NCBI GenBank assembly: GCA_910578825.1
Contig: CAJTSB010000001.1
Span: 1-64,000 of the forward strand
Length of the DNA: 64,000 bases
Origin: an uncultured Lachnospiraceae bacterium
GTDB taxonomy: Bacteria > Bacillota > Clostridia > Lachnospirales > Lachnospiraceae
Direction: 5' to 3'
Shown piece by piece: positions 52,599-61,200 of the stretch. Under the pieces are notes generated by a model that saw only the letters and a program-made list of their open reading frames with translations, ran no database searches and was not told the DNA's origin. Made by a program: the position numbers and the translations under genes. Position 1 is the stretch's first letter. Every line of letters starts with the position of its first letter.

Positions 52599-53381
52599 AT
52601 GTTATTAGTTGTGGATGTGGGAAACACGAATTTTACGTTTGGAATTTTTGATGGTGAGGAATTGGAAGCCACATTTCGTATGACAACAAAGCTGCAGCGG
52701 ACGTCGGATGAGTATGGAATCACGATGCGCGAATTGTTGAGGAATAATGGAATTTCTTATGAGAATATCAAGGATGTTATTATTGCTTCGGTTGTCCCGA
52801 ATGTTATGCATTCACTGTTAAGCGCATTTATCAAATATTTTGGCATCCATCCGGTGGTCGTAGAGCCCGGGATTAAGACGGGGATTCGCATTGCCACGGA
52901 AAATCCCAGGCAGATTGGCGCAGACCGCATTGTAGATGCGGCTGCGGCTTATGAGCTGTATGGCGGACCGGTATTTGTCATTGACTTTGGAACTGGAACG
53001 ACCTATGATCTGGTGGACGAAACCGGGGCTTTCGTGTCCGGTGTGACGGCGCCCGGAATCCGCACTTCGGCAAAGGCTTTGTGGGAGGATGCGGCGAAAC
53101 TGCCGGAAATTGAAATTCGCAAACCCCCAAGTATTCTGGCCAAAGAAACCATCAGCAGTATGCAGGCGGGTCTCATTTACGGACAGATCGGGCAGACGGA
53201 ATATATTATCCGGGAGACGAAGAAGGAGACGGGATATGAGGATCTCAAGGTGGTTGCAACCGGAGGGTTGGGAACGATTATTGCCAATGAGACAGATGCG
53301 ATTGATATCTTTGATCCCACGCTGACGCTTCAGGGATTGCGGTTGATTTATAACAAACAAAACCGACAGAAACAGAAATAA
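52599..53381 (+). CDS. coaX: Type III pantothenate kinase
   Basis: 260-residue cytoplasmic enzyme, first step of coenzyme A synthesis. ASKHA-fold motifs: DVGNTNFTFGIF at the start, GADRIVDA, FGTGTTYD and TAPGIRTSAKAL. Length normal. ATG three nt after the preceding stop, showing coupling. Uses a monovalent cation and is insensitive to CoA in other species. Confidence 0.95.
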   Translation: MLLVVDVGNTNFTFGIFDGEELEATFRMTTKLQRTSDEYGITMRELLRNNGISYENIKDVIIASVVPNVMHSLLSAFIKYFGIHPVVVEPGIKTGIRIATENPRQIGADRIVDAAAAYELYGGPVFVIDFGTGTTYDLVDETGAFVSGVTAPGIRTSAKALWEDAAKLPEIEIRKPPSILAKETISSMQAGLIYGQIGQTEYIIRETKKETGYEDLKVVATGGLGTIIANETDAIDIFDPTLTLQGLRLIYNKQNRQKQK

Positions 53382-53406
53382 CAGATGGAATGGAAACTAC
53401 GGACAG

Positions 53407-54378
53407 ATGGAAACACTTAAAATAGGAAATGTGACTCTGGAAAATAATATCATTCTGGCACCGATGGCAGGAGTATGCGACCTGCCATTTCGTGTGCTTT
53501 GCAAGGAACAGGGAGCAGGACTTCTTTGTATGGAGATGGTGAGTGCAAAGGGAATTTATTACCGTAACAGGAATACGGAAATTCTCTTGCAGACCGTACC
53601 GGAAGAACGTCCGGTTTCCCTGCAGCTTTTTGGCGCGGATGCAACGATTATGAGCGAGATGGCAAAGCGCATTGAGGAACGGCCGTTTGATATCCTTGAT
53701 ATCAATATGGGCTGTCCGGTGCCGAAGGTGGTAAATAACGGCGAGGGCTCGGCGCTGATGAAACAGCCCAAACTGGTGTATGAGATTGTATCTAAAATAG
53801 TAAAAGCGATCCAAAAGCCTGTAACTGTGAAAATTCGCAAGGGTTTTGACGATGCGCACGTCAACGCGGTGGAAATTGCCAAAATTGCGGAAGAGGCAGG
53901 CGCGGCGGCAATCGCGGTTCATGGAAGGACGCGCGAGCAGTATTATTCCGGCAGAGCGGACTGGGATATCATTCGTCAGGTTAAGGAGGCGGTGTCCATT
54001 CCGGTGATTGGAAACGGGGATATTTTAACAGCGCAGGATGTGTACCGGATGAAGAGGCAGACGGGCTGCGACGGCTTTATGATTGGCAGGGGTGCGCAGG
54101 GTAATCCTTGGATTTTCCGTCAAATCCTGCATTATATGGAGACGGGGGAAGAAATGTCCAAACCGGATATCCGTGAAGTCGCGGATATGATATTGCGCCA
54201 TGCGAGGGCTCAGATTGCTTTTAAGGGAGAACTCATGGGTATGCGCGAGATGCGCAAACATGCGGCGTGGTATACAAGTGGATATAAGAATTCGGCGAAA
54301 CTGCGGGGGAAAATTAACGAAGTAGAGACGTATGAGCAGTTGGAGGAATTGTTTCAAGCGGTAGTGGAGTCTGTGTAG
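53407..54378 (+). CDS. dusB: tRNA-dihydrouridine synthase, DusB type
   Basis: 323-residue FMN enzyme reducing uridines in tRNA. N-terminal TIM barrel with MAGVCDLPFR, likely catalytic Cys in DINMGCPVPKVV, and VHGRTREQYYSGRADW, followed by a helical C-terminal domain. ATG in the coaX-dusB gap after CGGACAG. Dus-coaX proximity is common in Firmicutes. Confidence 0.94.
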   Translation: METLKIGNVTLENNIILAPMAGVCDLPFRVLCKEQGAGLLCMEMVSAKGIYYRNRNTEILLQTVPEERPVSLQLFGADATIMSEMAKRIEERPFDILDINMGCPVPKVVNNGEGSALMKQPKLVYEIVSKIVKAIQKPVTVKIRKGFDDAHVNAVEIAKIAEEAGAAAIAVHGRTREQYYSGRADWDIIRQVKEAVSIPVIGNGDILTAQDVYRMKRQTGCDGFMIGRGAQGNPWIFRQILHYMETGEEMSKPDIREVADMILRHARAQIAFKGELMGMREMRKHAAWYTSGYKNSAKLRGKINEVETYEQLEELFQAVVESV

Positions 54379-54439
54379 ATAATGCATAACCCGTTTTGCT
54401 CTTTCATATATTGAAAAAAAGTATTTGAAGGGGTGGAAA

Positions 54440-55051
54440 ATGGAGAAGGACAAGGAATCGGCGCATGAAAAACAAAAAAGCGGCCTGTGGGAATTTCTGC
54501 GTGGCGTCCTGAAGAAACTTTGGGGGAGGAATGCACCTGCCAGAGAAGAGGAAGGGCAGTGGGAGGAGGAACCGGATTATCCGCGTGAAAACCCATATTT
54601 GCACAGGATGCGGGATATTCTGGAACAGGTGCTGGAGTGTTATGAGATGACCTATCGTGATTTCTGTCCGCTGTTAGTTGATACGGACATGCCGCCGGAA
54701 TCACTGCTGGATGAGGATCAGGTGCAAGTTATGCTGGAGCAGATTTCAGAGGATTTAAATTTTTTGCGGATTGTCACGGAACGTCCTGCATATTTTGCAG
54801 ATTATATTCAAAGAATGTATGAGGATAGCGGTTTGGTTGTCCAGATATGCTCCGGGGGACAGGAAATGTCTGAGCACGTCAATGTTGTTTTGGATATGGA
54901 GCAGAAGGGGGATTGTCCGCTGAAATATGTGAAGGAGCATATGCTCTATATTCCGGTGTACAAACGCAGGTGGAGCAGTGTCGAAAATGCAGGAAATCTT
55001 GACATTTCCATACCTATCGGTTATAATACTATGATTGTTAAGGGAGTATAG
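54440..55051 (+). CDS. Hypothetical protein between dusB and greA
   Basis: 203-residue soluble, acidic protein. Charged N-terminus, then a helical region (DILEQVLECYEMTYRDFC), a centre (EQISEDLNFLRIVTERPAYF), and a C-terminal part (YIPVYKRRWSSVENAGNL). No signal, TM or catalytic motif. ATG 54440 after AAGGGGTGG. I do not recognise a family. Confidence 0.7.
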   Translation: MEKDKESAHEKQKSGLWEFLRGVLKKLWGRNAPAREEEGQWEEEPDYPRENPYLHRMRDILEQVLECYEMTYRDFCPLLVDTDMPPESLLDEDQVQVMLEQISEDLNFLRIVTERPAYFADYIQRMYEDSGLVVQICSGGQEMSEHVNVVLDMEQKGDCPLKYVKEHMLYIPVYKRRWSSVENAGNLDISIPIGYNTMIVKGV

Positions 55052-55087
55052 GTTTCCTGTTATTATGTGAGTTTAGGAAGGTGTAGT

Positions 55088-55570
55088 ATGATGGAAAAGA
55101 AAAACTTATTGACTTATGAAGGTTTGCAGAAATTAGAAACTGAATTACATGAGCTTAAGGTAGTGAAAAGAAAGGAAGTTTCCCAGAAAATAAAAGAAGC
55201 CAGAGAACAGGGAGACCTTTCAGAGAATGCGGAGTATGATGCTGCAAAGGATGAGCAGCGGGATATAGAGGCAAGAATAGAGGAAATAGAGAAAATTCTC
55301 AAGAATGCGGAAGTTGTAGTGGAAGACGAAGTAGATCTTGATAAGATAAATGTAGGATGTAAGGTAAGAATTTTAGACTGCGAGTTTGACGAGGAATTAG
55401 AATATAAGATCGTAGGCTCCACCGAGGCAAGCAGCCTTCAGGGAAAGATTTCCAACGAATCTCCGGTGGGAAAAGCCCTGATTGGCGCAAAAGTGGGAGA
55501 TAAAGTAACGATTGAGACACAGGCAGGCGTAATGGAATACAAGGTGCTGGGAATCCAGCGCTCGAACTAA
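55088..55570 (+). CDS. greA: Transcription elongation factor GreA
   Basis: 160-residue factor that rescues backtracked RNA polymerase. N-terminal coiled coil with LLTYEGLQKLE and the acidic tip region DLSENAEYDAAKDEQ, and a C-terminal FKBP-like domain (ESPVGKALIGAKVGDKV). ATG 55088 after GGAAGG; a second ATG directly follows. A structured repeat lies between it and lysS. Confidence 0.97.
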   Translation: MMEKKNLLTYEGLQKLETELHELKVVKRKEVSQKIKEAREQGDLSENAEYDAAKDEQRDIEARIEEIEKILKNAEVVVEDEVDLDKINVGCKVRILDCEFDEELEYKIVGSTEASSLQGKISNESPVGKALIGAKVGDKVTIETQAGVMEYKVLGIQRSN

Positions 55571-55665
55571 GAGGAAGAAGGCAAATGCGAAGCATTTCAT
55601 AAATGCCTTCTTCCGAAATGGCAAGGGACGCGAAGCGGCGCGTGCCGATACCGATGAAAAGGAGG
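55571..55665 (+). repeat. Structured short repeat, copy B (between greA and lysS)
   Basis: Related to 4801-4895. Here GAAGAAGGCA (near 55574-55583) pairs perfectly with TGCCTTCTTC (near 55604-55613), with a nested AATGC-GAA-GCATT hairpin. A second part, GACGCGAAGCGGCGCGTGCC, follows and is conserved in copy A. It stops at the lysS ribosome site GGAGG. Both copies lie between two same-strand genes. Confidence 0.6.
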
Positions 55666-55672
55666 AAAAAAG

Positions 55673-57799
55673 ATGGCACAGAACAATCAGTCACCGGGAC
55701 AGGATTTAAACCAGTTGTTAAGGATTCGTCATGAGAAACTGGAAGAGTTGCAGAGTAATGGCAAAGACCCGTTTCAGATTACGAAATATGAGGTAACAAA
55801 ACACAGTCAGGAAATTAAGGACAATTATGACACGTTGGAAGGACAGGTTGTAAGCGTTGCCGGGAGAATGATGTTCAAGCGTGTGATGGGAAAGGCATCT
55901 TTTTGTAATATTCAGGACTTGCAGGGAGATATTCAGGTATACATTGCAAGAGACAGCATTGGCGAAGACAGCTATAAAGGGTTCAAAAAATATGACGTGG
56001 GGGATATTCTTGGAATCCGGGGAGAGGTATTTACGACGAAGACGGGGGAAATATCCATTCATGCGCAGGAGGTAACCCTTCTGTCCAAGAGCCTTCAGAT
56101 TTTACCGGAAAAATACCATGGACTGACGGATACGGATATGAGATACCGCCAGCGGTATGTGGATTTGATAATGAACAGCGAGGTAAAGGATACCTTTATC
56201 AAGCGTTCCAAAGTGTTGAGCAGTATCCGTCGTTTCCTGGACGAGCAGGGATTTATGGAAGTTGAGACCCCCATGCTGGTAAGCAATGCAGGCGGTGCGG
56301 CGGCGCGGCCGTTTGAGACGCACTTTAATGCCTTGAACGAGGATTTGAAACTGCGCATTTCGTTGGAGTTATATCTGAAGAGACTGATTGTGGGCGGATT
56401 GGAACGCGTCTATGAGATCGGGCGCGTATTCCGCAATGAGGGACTTGATACACGGCACAACCCGGAATTTACGTTGATGGAGTTGTATCAGGCATACACG
56501 GATTATCATGGCATGATGGATTTGACGGAAAATCTGTACCGCTATGTGGCGAAAGAAGTTACCGGTTCGGAAATTATCACATATGGCGAGCATGAAATGG
56601 ATCTGTCCAGACCGTTTGAGCGCATTACCATGGTAGATGCGGTGAAGAAATATGCCAATATTGATTTTGACGAGATAAAGAGTGATGAGGAGGCAAAGAA
56701 ACTTGCCGACGAGCATCATATTGAATATGAGGACAGGCATAAGAAGGGTGATATCCTCAACCTGTTCTTTGAGGAGTATGTGGAAGAGCACTTAATTCAG
56801 CCGACATTTGTGATGGATCATCCGATTGAGATTTCTCCGCTGACGAAGAAGAAACCGGAGAATCCGGAATATGTGGAGCGTTTTGAGTTCTTTATGAACG
56901 GTTGGGAGATGGCGAATGCCTATTCCGAGTTGAATGATCCCATTGACCAGCGCGAGCGTTTTGAGGCGCAGGAGGCATTGCTGGCTGCAGGCGATGCGGA
57001 GGCGAATCATACAGACGAGGATTTCCTGAATGCACTTAACATTGGAATGCCGCCAACGGGTGGAATTGGATACGGCATTGACCGTATGGTGATGATGATG
57101 ACGAATTCACCTGCAATCCGGGATGTGCTGTTGTTCCCGACGATGAAGAGTCTGGACAAGAAACCGTCTGATAGCGCGAAATCCGCGAAGAAAGAAACAA
57201 ATCAGGTGGCAAAGAAGAGCAGTATTTCCCGTGAAGATGCTCTGGAACTGCTTAAGAAATACAACAAGGAACCGTTCCACATTCAGCACGCCCTGACGGT
57301 GGAGGGCGTGATGCGCTGGTTTGCGAAGGAACTTGGTTATGCAGAGGAAGAAGAGTTTTGGGGCATTACCGGACTGCTCCATGACATAGATTTCGAGCTT
57401 TATCCGGAAGAACACTGCCAGAAGGCGCCGGAGCTTTTGCGCGAGGCAGGGGTAAGCGAGGATATGATCTATGCGGTTTGCTCTCATGGCTATGGCATTT
57501 GCAGCGAGGAGGAGCCGAAACTGGAGATGGAAAATGTGCTTTTTGCAGCCGATGAGCTGACAGGCCTGATCTGGTCTTGCGCGCTGATGCGTCCGTCAAA
57601 AAGTACGATGGATTTGGAGGTTAAGAGCCTGAAGAAGAAGTTTAAGGAAAAGAGGTTTGCGGCGGGATGTTCCAGGGAAATTATTTCCAAGGGCGCAGAA
57701 CGGCTTGGCTGGGAGCTGGACGACCTGTTTGACAGGACCATTCAGGCGATGCGCAGCTGTGAGGCTGCCGTGGCAGAGGCGATGGAGAAGATTTCCTGA
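55673..57799 (+). CDS. lysS: Lysyl-tRNA synthetase fused to an HD-domain phosphohydrolase
   Basis: 708-residue protein. Residues ~1-495 are a complete class II LysRS: OB-fold anticodon domain (VSVAGRMMFKRVMG), motif 2 (YEIGRVFRNEGLDTRHNPEF) and motif 3 GIGYGIDRMVMM. A Lys/Ser-rich linker ~496-515 leads to an HD domain: H539, H570-D571 (GLLHDID) and D627 complete the metal triad. HD domains hydrolyse phosphate esters, so the tail may act on a nucleotide or on the enzyme's products; this is inference. The fusion is one unbroken frame. ATG after AGGAGG. Confidence 0.93.
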   Translation: MAQNNQSPGQDLNQLLRIRHEKLEELQSNGKDPFQITKYEVTKHSQEIKDNYDTLEGQVVSVAGRMMFKRVMGKASFCNIQDLQGDIQVYIARDSIGEDSYKGFKKYDVGDILGIRGEVFTTKTGEISIHAQEVTLLSKSLQILPEKYHGLTDTDMRYRQRYVDLIMNSEVKDTFIKRSKVLSSIRRFLDEQGFMEVETPMLVSNAGGAAARPFETHFNALNEDLKLRISLELYLKRLIVGGLERVYEIGRVFRNEGLDTRHNPEFTLMELYQAYTDYHGMMDLTENLYRYVAKEVTGSEIITYGEHEMDLSRPFERITMVDAVKKYANIDFDEIKSDEEAKKLADEHHIEYEDRHKKGDILNLFFEEYVEEHLIQPTFVMDHPIEISPLTKKKPENPEYVERFEFFMNGWEMANAYSELNDPIDQRERFEAQEALLAAGDAEANHTDEDFLNALNIGMPPTGGIGYGIDRMVMMMTNSPAIRDVLLFPTMKSLDKKPSDSAKSAKKETNQVAKKSSISREDALELLKKYNKEPFHIQHALTVEGVMRWFAKELGYAEEEEFWGITGLLHDIDFELYPEEHCQKAPELLREAGVSEDMIYAVCSHGYGICSEEEPKLEMENVLFAADELTGLIWSCALMRPSKSTMDLEVKSLKKKFKEKRFAAGCSREIISKGAERLGWELDDLFDRTIQAMRSCEAAVAEAMEKIS

Positions 57800-57829
57800 A
57801 TAATATAATTTGACAGGACTTTTGTAAAG

Positions 57830-57863
57830 AAGGCTGAATGGCAGATTGCTGTTCAGCCTTTTT
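57830..57863 (+). terminator. Rho-independent terminator after lysS
   Basis: AAGGCTGAATGGCA (57830-57843) pairs with TGCTGTTCAGCCTT (57847-57860), two G-U pairs, then TTT. Confidence 0.88.
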
Positions 57864-58238
57864 AAAATGAGGGAGGCTGTATATGCCAGTTAGATATAAT
57901 GTTTAGTAAACTTTCTTTTCGAATTTTAAAAAAATCAAAATATTCCAAACATATATTTCCCACACAATGTCATCAATTTGCATAAATAATACCAAAGAAA
58001 AAGTCGTATAGTGCAATATTTTTAGAATATTTTTTGTAATGTTTTACTGAAAATGAAATATCAGGTAAAGGTTTTACTAAAAAATGTTGAAAAGTTTATT
58101 GAATACAAGTAAAATGTAATATAACAAACTTTCTTTTTTTAACATTAAAAATAAATCAGGCAACACATGAAGGGAGGAGGGATTCGCAGCAAAATAATTT
58201 GAACTGTAAATTGTTAATATAAAAAGGAGAAGGAAGGT
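57864..58238 (+). promoter_or_regulatory. Long AT-rich control region of the giant surface gene
   Basis: No gene here. A promoter TTGAAA (58087-58092), 17-nt spacer, TAAAAT (58110-58115) gives a ~115-nt leader. GTTTTACTGAA (58041), GTTTTACTAAA (58071), GTTTATTGAAT (58094) and palindrome-like GTTTAGTAAAC (57901-57911) are possible operator copies. AAACTTTCTTTT occurs at both 57908-57919 and 58126-58137. Confidence 0.6.
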
Positions 58239-61200
58239 ATGAAAACAGTAAAGCGAGTTATATCAATATTTCTGTCGTTCGCTATGGTGATGACGGGAGT
58301 GAATCTGGGATCGCTGTCGAAAGTGCAGGCGGCGGAGACTAAGGGTGAACAGTATTACCGGGAGAACATAACGGGCACATTTTATGGCACGGATGGCAAT
58401 CAGATTTCGCTAGGTACGAATACACAGCTTTCTGCCGATGGCAGCGCGGCATGTGCGGCATCTATTAAGGATACGACATACGGTGGAAATAATACGACGA
58501 ACTGGGGAAGTGAAAGGTTCGGATGTCTGGTATTTCAGATTCCAAAGGATATGGATCTTACAAACCTGCAGACTGCCAGCGTGACCTTAAAACTGAAAAA
58601 GGTAGCTAATTTGGGTGACAATGGCTGGATGAAGATCGCGTTATATGAGACAAATAATCCACAAATCACCAGTGGGAGCCCAGAGAGCAATTATAGTGTA
58701 AAAAATGGGTATCACGGCGTAGATTCAGCTTTCTGGAGTGAGGAAAGGGTTTCAGACAGAGAAGATGCAAACAACCTTCAGGCTGTTCATTTTGATGTAA
58801 AGGATGCCGTTCAAAACGTGGATATGGAAAATGGCAGGCTGGTTCTGCGTGTGCAGGTGCCGAGAGCCGGGATTGGATTTAACGACAACACGCCGGCAAC
58901 CTTGACGATTGATGCGACGACACAGACAAATGCGTCCGTAGAATATGTGGATGAACAAGGTCAGAAACTTCGCAGTGATAAAATTTTGGATTTGTCTGTG
59001 GGTTCAAGATATACGTATGATATTTTAAATGAGGAACAGGTTCTGACGAAAGACGGACAGGAGTATAAATATCAGGCGGATGCTAGTAAAACAGAGATAA
59101 ATGAAGTAATGGTATCAGGGGATGAAGGCGCAGCGGCCAATAATAAAATAACGCTTGTCTATAAAAAGGTAGCGTTCGTTTCTGCTATTGCGCCGTCAAC
59201 CATTTATGCCATAGAGGGCAATGAGCCGATTCTGCCGAAACAGGTGGCGGCAACTACCAATATTATAGATTATACTTCAAAAACGAATGTAACATGGAAT
59301 ATTTCTGGTGTGGAATGGACAGCTGGAAAACATACGGTACAGGGAACGGCGGCTGGACTTGAAGGCGACAAGGCAAAGGTAGAGGCAGAAGTTCAGGTTT
59401 ATCCATGTGACGAATCCATCAACGACACGGTTAAGGCGGCTCATACGGATAATGGAAAAGATGGTCTCCATATGCTGTCCAGACAGTATAAGGGAGAGAT
59501 TATCAGCGAATTTGATATCACGACAACCGGAACGGTAAGCGATGGAGCATTCGTATATCCAACGAAAGTGTTGACAAACAATAATGATATATGGGGCAAT
59601 GGCGGTCCTATGCTGCATTTTAAAAAAGATCAGGGATTTTTTAATGTAAGATCCGGAGATGGAAATGGAGGCGCTGGAAACGATCCTGCAAGTAATGGAA
59701 AGGCAATTTATGATGGCAAGAGTGTCTATCATGTAAGAATAGAGATGGATTCCTCGACCAGGCCCGGAGTATATAGAGCTTATGTAACAGATCCAGATGG
59801 AAATGTGAATGAGGTAGGGACGAATCCGGATGGAAACGGATTCAGAAAATATGAAAATGGCGTGATTGAAAGCTATTATGTCGGGCGTGCCGGTTTTAAT
59901 ATCTCCAATCACAAAATTTACTGGAAATCCGGTTATGTTTTAGCGAGTATTGATTTCTATGCGCCGGATGGAACAAAATTAGCTCCGTCTGTTTCTACTA
60001 AGGAAATGCCAGGAAGTACAAAAGCAGTGGATGCTGCCTTATTCACTCCTAAGGTAAAAGATGGCAAGATTTATCTGTATAACCCGGACAATTCAGGCTG
60101 GGATGTGGATGGCAATGGAAAATACGAAACGGGTGGAGACGATATTGCGGCCACCGAAAGCGCAACCATGCCAGGAGCAAACGAGGAAATTCATTTTATT
60201 GGAAATTACGAAGAGGCTCAGTTTAAGGGACAGGCAGAAGAAGTTAAGTTGGAAGCAGTGCTTGGCAAGATGCCGGTTCTGCCGAATACGGTAAAAGCGA
60301 CATATGAAGGTGTGGAAGCAGCAATTGAGACTGGTGTTACTTGGAATATCACAGAACAGGACGTTGCTACGGAGACGCCTGATGGTCAACCCAGGACAGT
60401 AACAGGAACATTTGTCAATGGCGAAACCGTAACGGCAACGCTTGAAGTAAAACATGCGTACCTGCTTGCGCATTATGAATTTGATGGAGAAAATCCAGCC
60501 AAAGACAGCACGGGAAGACATGAAGACGCTATACTGGAAAATGTAACCGAAGGTGTGGAAGGTGTGCAAAATGGCAGTACGGCTGTGACATTAAAGGGTG
60601 GCAACAACGGAACTTCCTATGTGAAACTTCCGGACGATTTGCTGCAGGTACCTGGTCCGAACCGTACCGACCGAGTGACGCAGGACGATATCACGATTTC
60701 CATGTTTATCAATCGTGAAATAAATGGTAATTCCTTTGCCATGATTCTTCATGCGACAGAAGTAGGAAAAAGCAATCCGGCAGGGCATCTGGGATTGATT
60801 AATAAAGATACGCCGACTGTATCTGGCGGAACTTACGGCACACCTTACCTGAACTTTGAATACAGAAAAGGCGGATCTACCATCGGTCAGTTGAGACCGG
60901 CAGGAGATCCGGTGACGCCTTCTAAGCAATGGGTACATTTTGCAATTGTGACGAACGGAAGCGAGGGTACGGCAAAACTGTATCAGGATGGCGTGTTAGT
61001 GGCGGAAAATGAAGGTCCGATTGTGAAACCTTCGGAGCTGCCAGCACAGAACAACTATCTGGGACGCGCTTCCTGGCCGGATAAAGATTACATAGCTACG
61101 TATGATGATTTCAGGGTCTACAATGGAATCCTCACGGAAGAAGAAATACAGGAGATTGCCAACGAGAAATTGTGCAAGGCTCCGGTTGATGATATTTATG

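Noticed and set aside
55571..55672. T-box or lysine riboswitch before lysS
   Set aside because: No T-box sequence or lysine-riboswitch core; the element is the two-copy repeat seen at 4801.
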